A stretch of 22,544 nt of DNA from CAYNYF01 sp964401385 (GCA_964401385.1 CAYNYF010000075.1:1-22544), one strand, 5' to 3'; positions 1 through 7,432 are shown, counted from the stretch's first letter. Translations and numbers: made by a program. The notes: a model not told the origin generated them from the sequence alone.

Positions 1-28
1 GAGTAGGCTTCGCGGCTCAACAAGAAAA

Positions 29-52
29 GGTGGGTTGCCCGGGCAGGCCACC
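29..52. repeat. GC-rich hairpin upstream of the CCA gene
   Basis: GGTGG (29-33) can pair with CCACC (48-52), and the loop holds the perfect 10-bp palindrome TGCCCGGGCA (36-45). It lies at the window edge, upstream of the first gene. It could be the end of an upstream transcription unit or a chance GC-rich palindrome. No T-run follows it. The rest of 1-155 shows no convincing gene. Confidence 0.25.
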
Positions 53-155
53 CATCCCGCACGCAGCAGAGGTGCATGCCCTACGCCTACCGCTTGTCGA
101 GGCGGCCTGGCCTTCGGCAGTTGACATTGCCTGTGGCGGGGGCGACCTTATCGGC

Positions 156-1385
156 ATGGCTGGCGGCGCCACCAAGCGACAGGCGATCTGGGTGATCCGG
201 AAACTGCGCACGGCCGGGCACGAAGCCCTGCTGGCCGGCGGCTGCGTTCGCGACATGCTTATGGGCAGCCGGCCCGCCGACTACGACGTCGCCACCAGCG
301 CCACGCCCAAACAGGTCAAGAAGCTCTTCCGCCGGGTGCGGATGGTGGGGGCGAAGTTCGGCGTGGCCATGGTCATCTGCAACCGGGAGGCGGTGGAGGT
401 GACCACCTTCCGGACCGACCTTTCCTACACCGACGGCCGCCGGCCGGACGCGGTGCGGTTCGTCTCGGCGCGCGAGGACGCCCTCCGCCGCGACTTCACC
501 ATCAACGGCATGTTCTACGACCCGCTGAGCCGGCGCGTGGTCGACCACGTCCGCGGTCAGCACGACCTGGCCGCCGGCGTCATCCGCGCCATCGGCGATG
601 CCGAGCGCCGGTTCTCCGAGGACTATCTGCGGATGCTGCGGGCGGCGCGTTTCGCGGCCCGGTTTGACTTCCGCATCGAGCAGGCGACGGCGGGGGCCAT
701 CACCCGCCGGGCCGGGCGAATTTCCCAGATCAGCGGCGAGCGCGTCCGCGAAGAGATGGAAAAGATGCTGCACTTGCCCTCGGCCGGGCGGGCCGTCCGG
801 CTGATGCACCGGCTGGGCCTGCTGGAGGCGGTGCTGCCGGAGCTGTTCGCCGCCGACGGCCGGTGGGAGCGGTCGATCCGGCGCATGGAGGCGGTCGCCA
901 AGGGCGCCGACGTGCTGCTGAGCTTCAGCGCCCTGCTGGCGGACGTGCCGCCGGACGAGCTGAAGAACATCGCCCGCCGCTGGGGCGCCTCCAACCGCAC
1001 GCGCAATTCACTCATCTGGCTGGCCGAGCACCTGCACGACTGGCCGAACATGCCGCAGGCGCCGCTGGCGGAGGTGAAACGCCGGCTGGCCCACCGCGAC
1101 TACGGGCGGCTGGAGCGGCTCTGGCAGATCGAGGAGCGCGCCGCCAGCGGCGGCAACCGGCACTTCCGCGCCATCCGCCAGCGCGTGCGGGCAATCGACC
1201 GGAGTCAGATCGCCCCGCCGCCGCTGCTGAGCGGGGAACAGCTCAAGGCAATGGGATGCGAAGAGGGCCGCCGTCTGGGGACGATCCTCTCGGCCGTGTA
1301 CGAGGCGCAGCTCAACGAGGAGATCCGCAACCGCCGCTCGGCCGCGCGGCTGGCGCGGAAGCTGATGGGCGAGCAACACCCTTAG
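156..1385 (+). CDS. CCA tRNA nucleotidyltransferase / poly(A) polymerase family protein
   Basis: Class II nucleotidyltransferase of 409 residues that adds CCA (or A residues) to RNA 3' ends in the cytoplasm, using CTP/ATP and Mg2+. Visible motifs: GGCVRD (28-33); the metal-binding pair in ADYDVATSA (D42, D44); the conserved RRDFTING block (111-118); and the RRFSEDYLRMLRAARFAARF helix region (151-170), followed by the RNA-binding domain (ISGERVREEMEKML). The open frame extends to position 30, but the family's N-terminus begins just before the AGHEALLAGGCVRD strand. ATG 156 is therefore chosen, although no clear ribosome binding site precedes it. It converges on the galU-like gene with a 55-bp gap. 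Sequence alone does not separate a CCA-adding enzyme from an A-adding enzyme or poly(A) polymerase; in a genome without a second homologue, CCA addition is the likelier role. Confidence 0.9.
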   Translation: MAGGATKRQAIWVIRKLRTAGHEALLAGGCVRDMLMGSRPADYDVATSATPKQVKKLFRRVRMVGAKFGVAMVICNREAVEVTTFRTDLSYTDGRRPDAVRFVSAREDALRRDFTINGMFYDPLSRRVVDHVRGQHDLAAGVIRAIGDAERRFSEDYLRMLRAARFAARFDFRIEQATAGAITRRAGRISQISGERVREEMEKMLHLPSAGRAVRLMHRLGLLEAVLPELFAADGRWERSIRRMEAVAKGADVLLSFSALLADVPPDELKNIARRWGASNRTRNSLIWLAEHLHDWPNMPQAPLAEVKRRLAHRDYGRLERLWQIEERAASGGNRHFRAIRQRVRAIDRSQIAPPPLLSGEQLKAMGCEEGRRLGTILSAVYEAQLNEEIRNRRSAARLARKLMGEQHP

Positions 1386-1440
1386 GGCGGCCCGCCGGGC
1401 GCGGGCGCTGAAGGAATGCCGGACGGGCCGATCCGCCACC

Positions 1441-2286
1441 CTATTTCCCCATCTGGGCCGCCAGCACCAGCGCCGCCTGCGTGGCCAGGTAGCCGGCGGG
1501 GGTGCCCATGTCGTAGGTCATGCCCTCGATGCGGCGGAGCAGATACTCCTGCCGGTGACGGGCGAGCAAGGCCTGCTGGGCCTCGGTCAGGCCCACCTCG
1601 GCGCCCTCGGGGCGGCCGGCAACCAGCGGCTCCAGGCAGTCGAAGATCTCGGCGGTGAAGACGTAGATGCCGGCGTGAGCGAGGTACTTGCCTTTCGCGA
1701 GGCCCGGCGTGACCAGAGACTCCCGGGCGGCCGACAGCGTGGGCTTCTCCACAATTCCGGTGCAGCGGTATAGACGCTCGTCCAAGGGCTCGCCGCGGCA
1801 GACGCCCACGCCCTGGACCTGCTCGCCCCCGAGAACCTGGACGCCGACCATGGCCGCGGGGCCGTTGGCGGCGAAGGCCTCGGCCACCTGCGCCGCCGGC
1901 GGACCGCAGCCATACGGACACAGGTGGATGTGATCGCCCAGGAGAACCATGACGGGGCCGTCCCCGGCCACGTGCCGCGCCGCCCACACGGCGTAGCCGA
2001 AGCCGAAGGGCTCGACGTCGGTGACGTAGCGGATGCGCCCGGCCAGGTCCTCCTCGCCGGCGAAGTATTCGCGGACCATCCCCTCCTGTCCGGACGAGAC
2101 GACCAGGCAGATTTGCTCGCATCCGGCCGAGAGCGCCTCGCGGACGATCCAGTCCGTCACCGGCCGGACCGAGCCGTCCGGGCACACCAGAGGGAAGAAG
2201 CCTTTGGGCAGCGCCCGCGTCACCGGCGCCAGGCGAGTGCCCAGCCCAGCGACGGGAATAATCGCCGTCGCAATCCTACCTTCCAT
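1441..2286 (-). CDS. galU: UTP-glucose-1-phosphate uridylyltransferase (GalU-like nucleotidyltransferase)
   Basis: Cytoplasmic nucleotidyltransferase of 281 residues, expected to make UDP-glucose from UTP and glucose-1-phosphate for glycan and envelope synthesis. The N-terminal signature IIPVAGLGTRLAPVTRALPK (9-28) is the Rossmann-type nucleotide-binding loop of the family. A GDH metal/nucleotide motif (GDHIHLC) follows, and the length suits GalU (usually about 290-300). After the lysine the sequence reads GFFPLV rather than the usual EMLPI, so it is a divergent member and another sugar substrate is possible. The open frame runs 12 codons further upstream, but ATG 2286 has GGGAG eight bases before it and starts directly at the first beta-strand (EGRIATAIIPVAG). 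A minus-strand promoter candidate lies at 2424-2452. Confidence 0.85.
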   Translation of the reverse strand: MEGRIATAIIPVAGLGTRLAPVTRALPKGFFPLVCPDGSVRPVTDWIVREALSAGCEQICLVVSSGQEGMVREYFAGEEDLAGRIRYVTDVEPFGFGYAVWAARHVAGDGPVMVLLGDHIHLCPYGCGPPAAQVAEAFAANGPAAMVGVQVLGGEQVQGVGVCRGEPLDERLYRCTGIVEKPTLSAARESLVTPGLAKGKYLAHAGIYVFTAEIFDCLEPLVAGRPEGAEVGLTEAQQALLARHRQEYLLRRIEGMTYDMGTPAGYLATQAALVLAAQMGK

Positions 2287-2423
2287 GACCTGTACTCCCG
2301 ATCCCGCTACATGAAAGCACAAACCGCGGCGTTCTGCCCGCAGTTTTTCTCTGCGCGGACGCCGCCAACGGCGCCGGCGACCCGCCCGGGCGGACCTCCC
2401 AACCGCACGCTGGAACTTGCAGG

Positions 2424-2452
2424 AGTGTACGCCGTCCGGCGCGCCCGAACAA
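2424..2452 (-). promoter_or_regulatory. Candidate sigma-70-type promoter for galU-like gene
   Basis: Read on the minus strand: TTGTTC (2452-2447), a 17-bp spacer, then TACACT (2429-2424). The start point would be near 2417, giving a leader of about 130 nt before ATG 2286. The match is fair, not perfect. Confidence 0.4.
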
Positions 2453-2552
2453 TTAAAACATACAGTAAGCTCAATACGCAGCGGTTATCCGGCCCGGGTC
2501 GCCGCTGCCGGGGCCCCGGCCGTAAAGCCCGCGGAGGAGGGCAGGTAAACAC

Positions 2553-2580
2553 TTGCGAACGGGAAGTTAGCAGTTATAAT
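2553..2580 (+). promoter_or_regulatory. Sigma-70-type promoter for the PEP-CTERM gene
   Basis: TTGCGA (2553-2558), a 16-bp spacer, then a perfect TATAAT (2575-2580). Transcription would start near 2587, leaving a leader of about 92 nt before ATG 2679. A perfect -10 box in GC-rich DNA makes this one of the better promoter calls in the window. Confidence 0.6.
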
Positions 2581-2678
2581 GGATGGAGACGAGCGCGGAG
2601 GAAGATCTTCGGTGGTTGCGGCAATTTGTCTCTTGGCTGCCTTGGTGCGCGGTCTCAAAGATAAATGCAGGAGAGTCC

Positions 2679-4505
2679 ATGGACATAGCAATGCGCCGGC
2701 GTCGACCGGTGTTCGCGGCGCGGCTGGCACTGCTGGCGGCGGTGCTGGCCGGGGGCCTGGGCCCGGCCGCGAGCGGCGAGAGCCTGAGCTACGTCGACAT
2801 CCTGGACGTCTGCGGGCCCCAGGTGCACTTCCTCGGCGGCCTGACCTACAGCGATTCCAGCCTTTGGATCGGCGACGCCGCGGTGGAGTACTACTACTAC
2901 GACACCGACGGCGAGGGAGAATGGATTCAGCCCCAGCCGGCCTGGGTGCACCGCATCAGCCTCGACGACGGCTGCATTCTGGAGACGATCCCGATTCCCG
3001 GTGTCGATTGGCCGCAGATCCCGCCGACCGGACTGGCCGGCGACGGGGCCGACCTGTATGCCGCGGTTCGGACCTGGGATTCGCGCGGCATCGTGGAGTT
3101 CGCCCCCGGCGGCGCGGCGGCGAGCACGTACGACTTCCAGGGCACCGAAGCAGGGACGCGCGCGGCCGGGCTGACACACGACGGCAGCTATCTTTGGCAG
3201 GCCAACTACTCGCCGGAAGCGGGGCATCTGTACGCGATCGATACCGCCACCAACCAGCGCGTCAACGATTTGCGGGTCGACCCCTACCCCTTCGGGCTCG
3301 CCTGGGACGGTCGGTACTTCTACGCCTCCCACCACGACCGGGGCGCCGGGACCAGCTACATCGCCAGGTACGACCGGGCCGGGGCGAGGCTGGCCCGGTT
3401 CGACCTGCCGGAGTTTCTGTCCAGCTCGCCCATCGGCGACCTGGCCGTCAACGGCCAGGACCTCTACGCCCACGTGCTCGGGACCAATGCCATCGTGCAC
3501 ATGGAGCTGCCCCCCCCGGCCGTGACCGCCCCGCCGCTGCCGACCGGCGTGCTCCAGCAGTCCACCACGGCCGAGGCGACCCTGGGGTACAACGGCACGA
3601 CGGAGTGGGATCACCAGTACGCCCAGAACCCCGACGAGCTGCCCGTCGCCGCCAGCCTCTCCCACTCGGCCGCCGGCCCCCAGCAGATGCAACTGCTGGG
3701 GCAGGCCCGCTCGCATTTCGACGAGGTGAAGACCTACAACACGCTGCACGCGTTGGGCTTTGGGGCCAATCCCCCCTCCGAGCTGACGGCCGACGCCGAC
3801 TTGGCGGTCGCCAAGCAGATCGTCGTCGCCCCGCAGCCGGGGCTGCCCGCCGGCACGCCCGTCTGGTCGAGGGCGACGCTGACCATCAACGGGCTGCTCC
3901 AGGCCTGTCGGACCCCCGCCGGATACGAACAATTCACCGAGAACGGCGGCTACGAGCCGAGCCTGCCGGAGGCCACCGGACTACGGGCGGCCTTCGCCGT
4001 CGAAATCACCAAGGCAACTCCCTCCGGACCAGCGGAGCTGTTTTACGGCCTGATCGCCCTGACCGGACGCAGCAGCGAAGAGGAAATCGCCACGGGCCAA
4101 TGGGTGGACTTGCTGGTGGTGGGCGATTTCACCGCCTTCGCCGCCGCCGCGGGGGGCGACCTGGTGGTGCAGCCGGACTTCGCCACGCTGCCGCTGGACG
4201 ACGTGGAGCTCGACTTCTTCGTGCCGGTGGTGATCGGCGTGCCCTTCGACGTCGATTTCGTCTTCCACGGCGAAGTGCGGGTGCCCGCCTTGGCCGAAGG
4301 CCTGGGCGCCGAAGTCGCCTTCGGAGACGATCCTCTGCTGTACCCGGGGTACCTGCCGCCGCTGGACGCGCCCTACTACGCCGACGGTTTCGTCGGCGAT
4401 TGGCAATGGCGGCTCCAATTCTACGTGCCGGAGCCGACCACGGCGCTGCTGCTGCTCGCGGCCGCCGGGCTCATCCGCCGACGCGGCAGACGCCTTCAAC
4501 TCTGA
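2679..4505 (+). CDS. Secreted PEP-CTERM sorting-domain protein, beta-propeller-like
   Basis: A 608-residue exported protein. It starts with an arginine-rich signal peptide (RRRRPVFAARLALLAAVLAGG, ending near AAS). It ends with a classic PEP-CTERM tail over the last 26 residues: VPEPTT, a short hydrophobic helix (ALLLLAAAGL), then a basic cluster (RRRGRR). In known systems an exosortase recognises this tail and the protein goes to the outer surface or extracellular matrix. The region from about 25 to 300 contains repeated strands of the type LTYDGSYLW, LAWDGRYFY and LAVNGQDLYAHV, as in NHL/SMP-30-like beta-propellers; the remainder is unassigned. ATG 2679 follows AGGAGAG at a good distance. 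The frame is open upstream to 2583, but that part is leader. No exosortase gene is in the window, and the target surface is unknown. Confidence 0.85.
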   Translation: MDIAMRRRRPVFAARLALLAAVLAGGLGPAASGESLSYVDILDVCGPQVHFLGGLTYSDSSLWIGDAAVEYYYYDTDGEGEWIQPQPAWVHRISLDDGCILETIPIPGVDWPQIPPTGLAGDGADLYAAVRTWDSRGIVEFAPGGAAASTYDFQGTEAGTRAAGLTHDGSYLWQANYSPEAGHLYAIDTATNQRVNDLRVDPYPFGLAWDGRYFYASHHDRGAGTSYIARYDRAGARLARFDLPEFLSSSPIGDLAVNGQDLYAHVLGTNAIVHMELPPPAVTAPPLPTGVLQQSTTAEATLGYNGTTEWDHQYAQNPDELPVAASLSHSAAGPQQMQLLGQARSHFDEVKTYNTLHALGFGANPPSELTADADLAVAKQIVVAPQPGLPAGTPVWSRATLTINGLLQACRTPAGYEQFTENGGYEPSLPEATGLRAAFAVEITKATPSGPAELFYGLIALTGRSSEEEIATGQWVDLLVVGDFTAFAAAAGGDLVVQPDFATLPLDDVELDFFVPVVIGVPFDVDFVFHGEVRVPALAEGLGAEVAFGDDPLLYPGYLPPLDAPYYADGFVGDWQWRLQFYVPEPTTALLLLAAAGLIRRRGRRLQL

Positions 4506-4545
4506 ATCCATCCGGGTATTCCTGATCGGCAGCGAGGTGGGTGCC

Positions 4546-4821
4546 ATGTCGCGTCAACGCCGTCTCGTCCAGTTCTCCGGCGACGTGCAGGGGGTGGGGT
4601 TTCGATACACCGCCATGCGCGTGGCCGGCGGGTTCGACGTCGCCGGATACGTCAAAAACCTGCGTGACGGGCGCGTCGAAATCGTCGTCGAGGGCGCCGC
4701 CGAACAGATCGACGGCTTCCTGGAGGCCCTCCGGGACCGCATGGGATACTACGTCCGCAACGCCACCCAGCAGACCTCCGCCGCCACCGGCGAATTCAGC
4801 GACTTCAACATCCGCTTCTGA
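4546..4821 (+). CDS. acyP: Acylphosphatase
   Basis: Small cytoplasmic enzyme (91 residues) that hydrolyses carboxyl-phosphate bonds such as those of acetyl phosphate or carbamoyl phosphate. The signature FSGDVQGVGFRYTA carries the phosphate-binding loop with its catalytic arginine, and GYVKNLRDGRVEIVVEG supplies the catalytic asparagine. Length and order match the family. ATG 4546 is preferred because GAGGTG (4534-4539) lies six bases upstream; an in-frame GTG at 4537 overlaps that ribosome binding site. The gene lies 40 bp after the PEP-CTERM gene on the same strand and may be read from the same promoter, though no functional link is evident. Confidence 0.93.
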   Translation: MSRQRRLVQFSGDVQGVGFRYTAMRVAGGFDVAGYVKNLRDGRVEIVVEGAAEQIDGFLEALRDRMGYYVRNATQQTSAATGEFSDFNIRF

Positions 4822-4824
4822 GCC

Positions 4825-4940
4825 GGGGAAGTCCACGAATTACACGAATTGCACGAAGTAGAAAAAGCTACGCGTCCCATAAACCAGAAAAGCGAGTTCG
4901 TACCATTCATGCAATTCATTCAGTTCGTGGAATTCCCCCC
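4825..4940. repeat. Inverted repeat built from 9-bp units
   Basis: The left arm contains three consecutive nonamers: CACGAATTA (4834-4842), CACGAATTG (4843-4851) and CACGAAGTA (4852-4860). The right arm (4897-4940), read on the minus strand, carries the same periodicity (CACGAACTG, AATGAATTG, CATGAATGG, TACGAACTC). Aligned over 33 bases from the GGGGAA ends, the arms match at 27 positions by hand count and are separated by about 40 bp. The low GC content contrasts with the neighbouring genes. It could form a long imperfect hairpin in the transcript between the acylphosphatase and transporter genes. The frames through it show no gene-like features. Confidence 0.75.
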
Positions 4941-4965
4941 TGAAAGCCCTGCCCGCAAGTCCTGT

Positions 4966-5040
4966 GCCTGCCTACCTGCCTGCCTACGGCAGGTAGGCAG
5001 GCGGCAGGTAGGCAGGCGGCAGGCGGGTGTCGGGCAGGCG
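4966..5040. repeat. Perfect 15-bp hairpin plus tandem copy (GGCAGGTAGGCAGGC)
   Basis: GCCTGCCTACCTGCC (4966-4980) is the exact reverse complement of GGCAGGTAGGCAGGC (4988-5002), with a 7-base loop. The right arm is repeated exactly at 5003-5017, and degenerate GGCAGGCGGG units continue to about 5040. It directly precedes the start of the cation-efflux gene. A similar purine/pyrimidine-biased structure lies at 22444-22500. Confidence 0.8.
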
Positions 5041-5048
5041 TGTAATTC

Positions 5049-6020
5049 ATGAACTCAGAGGTTAACCGCCAGCCCGCGCGAGGCTATCATGTGGCTGCTT
5101 TGGCGGCGATGGAACCCATAGCCAAGACAAGCAGGTGGGCGCTGAGCCCGGCCGGCGCGACCGTGGGCGGGCTGGTGATGAACATCAGCTTGGGCGCGGC
5201 CAAGGTGGTGGCCGGCCTCCTTTGTCACAGCCAGGCGATCATGGTCGACGGGCTGCACTCGGCCAGCGACGCGGCGTCGGACATCGCCGTTCTGGGCGGG
5301 CTGCGGATCAGCGGTCGCCCGCCCGACGCGTCGCATCCCTACGGCCACAGGCGGGCCATGTCACTGGTGTCGCTGCTGCTGGCCGGCCTGCTGGTGACGG
5401 CCGGTGCCTACGTCTTCTATGCCGCCGTCGTCGCCTTGGCCGAGCGGGCGCACGTCCGCTCGCAGATTCGCACCACCGTGCCGCTGGTGCTGGCGATCCT
5501 CTCCATCGTGATCAAGGAGGCGCTGTACCACGTGACGATCCGTGTCGCACGGCGGGCCGGCGATTCCAGCCTGGTGGCCAACGCCTGGCACCACCGCTCC
5601 GACGCGGCCTCGTCCCTGGCGGCGGCCGTCGGCCTGGCGGGGGTGGCCATCGGCGGGCCCAAGTGGCACTTCCTGGATCACCTCACCGCCGGCGTGCTGA
5701 GCTCCTTCCTGGCCGTGGTCGCCTGGCGAATCATCCGCCAGGCCGTCGACGAGCTGATGGACCGGGCCCCGGAGGCCGAGCTGCTCAAGCGGATCGAGGA
5801 AAGCGTGCTGGGCACGCAGGGCGTGCGGGGCTTTCACGGCTTCCGCGCACGCCAACTGAGCGGCCAGGTGGAAATGGACATCCACGTCCAGGTCGACCCG
5901 GAGCTGACGGTCAGGCAGGGCCACGACATCGCCTCGGAGGTTCGCCGCCGCGTGGTGGACCGCTGCCCCAACGTGGTCACCGTGATCGTTCACGTCGAGC
6001 CGGCGGAGCAGCAGCCGTAG
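5049..6020 (+). CDS. Cation diffusion facilitator family transporter
   Basis: Inner-membrane divalent metal/proton antiporter of the CDF family (323 residues), expected to export Zn2+, Fe2+, Mn2+ or similar ions. The first half has several hydrophobic helices. The paired metal-site motifs are present: HSASD in MVDGLHSASDAASD (helix 2) and HHRSD in NAWHHRSDAASS (helix 5). The C-terminal part (about 240-320) fits the cytoplasmic dimerisation domain (QVEMDIHVQVDPELTVRQGHD). The HxxxD/HxxxD pairs resemble those of transporters with broad or Fe/Mn specificity, but the substrate is not certain. The start is ambiguous: ATG 5049 lies immediately after a GC-rich repeat, and ATG 5109 is an alternative, neither with a strong ribosome binding site. 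It converges on the sulfatase-like gene. Confidence 0.9.
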   Translation: MNSEVNRQPARGYHVAALAAMEPIAKTSRWALSPAGATVGGLVMNISLGAAKVVAGLLCHSQAIMVDGLHSASDAASDIAVLGGLRISGRPPDASHPYGHRRAMSLVSLLLAGLLVTAGAYVFYAAVVALAERAHVRSQIRTTVPLVLAILSIVIKEALYHVTIRVARRAGDSSLVANAWHHRSDAASSLAAAVGLAGVAIGGPKWHFLDHLTAGVLSSFLAVVAWRIIRQAVDELMDRAPEAELLKRIEESVLGTQGVRGFHGFRARQLSGQVEMDIHVQVDPELTVRQGHDIASEVRRRVVDRCPNVVTVIVHVEPAEQQP

Positions 6021-6047
6021 CCCCGGCCGCGGGGCCCGCCCGGGCGG
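6021..6047. terminator. Possible bidirectional terminator between convergent genes
   Basis: Two GC hairpins fill the 29-bp gap between converging stop codons: CCCCG/CGGGG around a GCCG loop (6021-6034) and the perfect palindrome CCGCCCGGGCGG (6036-6047). There is no T-run, so intrinsic termination is uncertain; the position is the main support. Confidence 0.35.
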
Positions 6048-6049
6048 CG

Positions 6050-7432
6050 CTATGACTCCTGCCCCATGAGCTTGGCGATCTGCTCGTCGGGCACGCCGAT
6101 CTCGCCCATCAGCTTTCGCATCCGCCGGTTCATGCGCGCCGCCACCTCCGGCCGGGTACGGACAAGATTGCGGCTCTGGCGGCGGTCGGCGGCCATGTCG
6201 TACAGCAGCCCGCGCGTGCTCATCCGCTCGTCGCGCGGGCCATAGGCCCAGCGCCCCGAGTACAGCATCGGCATCCCGGAGGACTTCGCCCCCAGCCGCC
6301 CCAGGTAGGCCGAGGAGATCGCCCAGTTTCGCCGCCAGGAGCCCCCCCGCCCGCGGATCAGCCCCCGCAGCGACTGCCCGTGCAGCGAGCCGTCGGCCTT
6401 TGCCCCGGCCAGGTCCACCAGCGTGGCGGTGATGTCCACCGGCTGGACGAACTGGGTGATCTTCCGCGGGCGCTGGTTCGGCAGCCGGACGATCAGCGGG
6501 ATGTGGGAAAGCTCCTCGAACATCGGCCACGCCCGCGCGTCGGTGGGGTGGATGTTGCTCTTGCCGGTGCGGTTGTGCTCGCCCAGGGCGATGCCGTGGT
6601 CGCTGGTGAAGACGATCAGCGTGTCGTCGTCGACGCCGCAGTCCTCCAGTTGCCGCAGGATCCGCCCGACGGACTTGTCCACCAGCGTCACCTCGCCGGC
6701 GTAGTGGGCCGCGAGGTTCCGCAGCTCCGCGGCCGTGTAGTCGCTGGCCGGACCGTAGTTCGGGTGGCGCATCTCCGCCCCCTTGTAGTTCGGGTCGTAG
6801 CGGCGCCAGAGATATTCCGGCACGTCCCACGGCTCGTGCACGTCGAAAAACTCCACCCACATCACCCACTTGTCCGCCTTGTAGTTCTCCTGAAGCCAGC
6901 GGCAGGCCAGATCAGCCGTGCGGCAGCAGAAGCGGTCCTCCTCGTATCGCGGCTCGTTGAGCCACTCGTGCAGGTTCACCAGGGGCATGCCGAACCGCTG
7001 GGGGCGGTAGCGGGTCTTGCCGATCGGCTGGACCTTCGCCGGCGGCTTGTTCAGGCGGGTGAAGTAGACGTCGCCCTCCTGCCCGCGGACCTGCACGGCC
7101 GCGGTGAAGCCGCGATGATAAAAGGCGTTGTTCTTCATCAGGTGGGGGTTGTCGCCGATCCACTGGGTGACGTAGCCGGCCTTTCCCAGCCGCTCGGCCA
7201 GCGTGGGCTTATCCAGCGGGATCGGCGCCCAGTCGCTCCGCGGGAACCAGTACTTGCCCAGGTACAGGTCCGCCCGGTGCGGCCCGGTCGGGAACGAGCC
7301 GGTATACACCCGGAGGAAGTCGCTGCCGGCCGCGGCCAGGGCGTCCAGGTTCGGCGTGTGGACCTTCTTCAGGCCGTGTGCGGCCAAGTGGTCGAAGCGG
7401 AACGTGTCGGAGATCAGGACGACGATCCTCAT
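6050..7432 (-). CDS. Sulfatase-family (alkaline phosphatase superfamily) hydrolase with Thr at the nucleophile position
   Basis: A 460-residue protein with the sulfatase fold: metal-binding ISDTFRFDHL (7-16), HTPNLDALAAAG (25-36) and TSDHGIALGEHN. It has no signal peptide, so a cytoplasmic location is likely. In ordinary type I sulfatases a Cys or Ser in (C/S)xPxR is converted to formylglycine. Here the gapless alignment from HTPNLD onward gives T49-G-P-H-R53, so Thr replaces Cys/Ser. Thr nucleophiles are known in relatives such as nucleotide pyrophosphatases/phosphodiesterases and phosphoethanolamine transferases. The substrate may therefore be a phosphate ester rather than a sulfate ester, but that is inference. 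ATG 7432 is chosen because AAAGGAGA precedes it; the frame stays open to 7480. A promoter lies at 7655-7682. Confidence 0.88.
   Translation of the reverse strand: MRIVVLISDTFRFDHLAAHGLKKVHTPNLDALAAAGSDFLRVYTGSFPTGPHRADLYLGKYWFPRSDWAPIPLDKPTLAERLGKAGYVTQWIGDNPHLMKNNAFYHRGFTAAVQVRGQEGDVYFTRLNKPPAKVQPIGKTRYRPQRFGMPLVNLHEWLNEPRYEEDRFCCRTADLACRWLQENYKADKWVMWVEFFDVHEPWDVPEYLWRRYDPNYKGAEMRHPNYGPASDYTAAELRNLAAHYAGEVTLVDKSVGRILRQLEDCGVDDDTLIVFTSDHGIALGEHNRTGKSNIHPTDARAWPMFEELSHIPLIVRLPNQRPRKITQFVQPVDITATLVDLAGAKADGSLHGQSLRGLIRGRGGSWRRNWAISSAYLGRLGAKSSGMPMLYSGRWAYGPRDERMSTRGLLYDMAADRRQSRNLVRTRPEVAARMNRRMRKLMGEIGVPDEQIAKLMGQES

Larger units (their letters stand above)
2287..2678. other. Divergent intergenic region between galU-like and PEP-CTERM genes
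   Basis: This 392-bp stretch has no convincing gene. It holds a minus-strand promoter candidate for the galU-like gene (2424-2452), a plus-strand promoter for the PEP-CTERM gene (2553-2580), a hairpin in the galU leader (2321-2346) and a perfect 12-bp palindrome CCGCCCGGGCGG (2382-2393). The AT-rich patch at 2449-2475 stands out from the GC-rich surroundings. Continuous frames cross parts of it but have no ribosome binding site or recognisable product. Confidence 0.6.

Noticed and set aside
121..150. TTGACA at 121-126 as promoter of the CCA gene
   Set aside because: No acceptable -10 box lies 16-18 bp downstream, and a start point there would fall on the ATG itself.
2382..2393. 12-bp palindrome CCGCCCGGGCGG, also at 6036-6047, as a shared regulatory site
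   Set aside because: Two copies of a pure-GC palindrome are not surprising in this composition; one lies in a leader and the other between converging genes, so no common role is apparent.
2579..4525. 648-codon plus-strand frame overlapping the PEP-CTERM gene
   Set aside because: Its translation is arginine/glycine-rich with no fold or motif, while the other frame has a signal peptide, ribosome binding site and PEP-CTERM tail. Long open shadow frames are expected in DNA of this GC content.
4966..5040. CRISPR-like repeat array
   Set aside because: Units are 15 bp, abut directly and lack unique spacers; no cas genes are near.
4849..5052. 67-codon frame through the two repeat elements
   Set aside because: The frame exists only because of the periodic repeats; it has no ribosome binding site or gene-like composition.
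5361..6869. Long minus-strand frame spanning the transporter and part of the sulfatase-like gene
   Set aside because: It runs antisense to a clear CDF transporter and out of frame with the sulfatase-like gene; its composition is low-complexity Arg/Gly/Ala without motifs.
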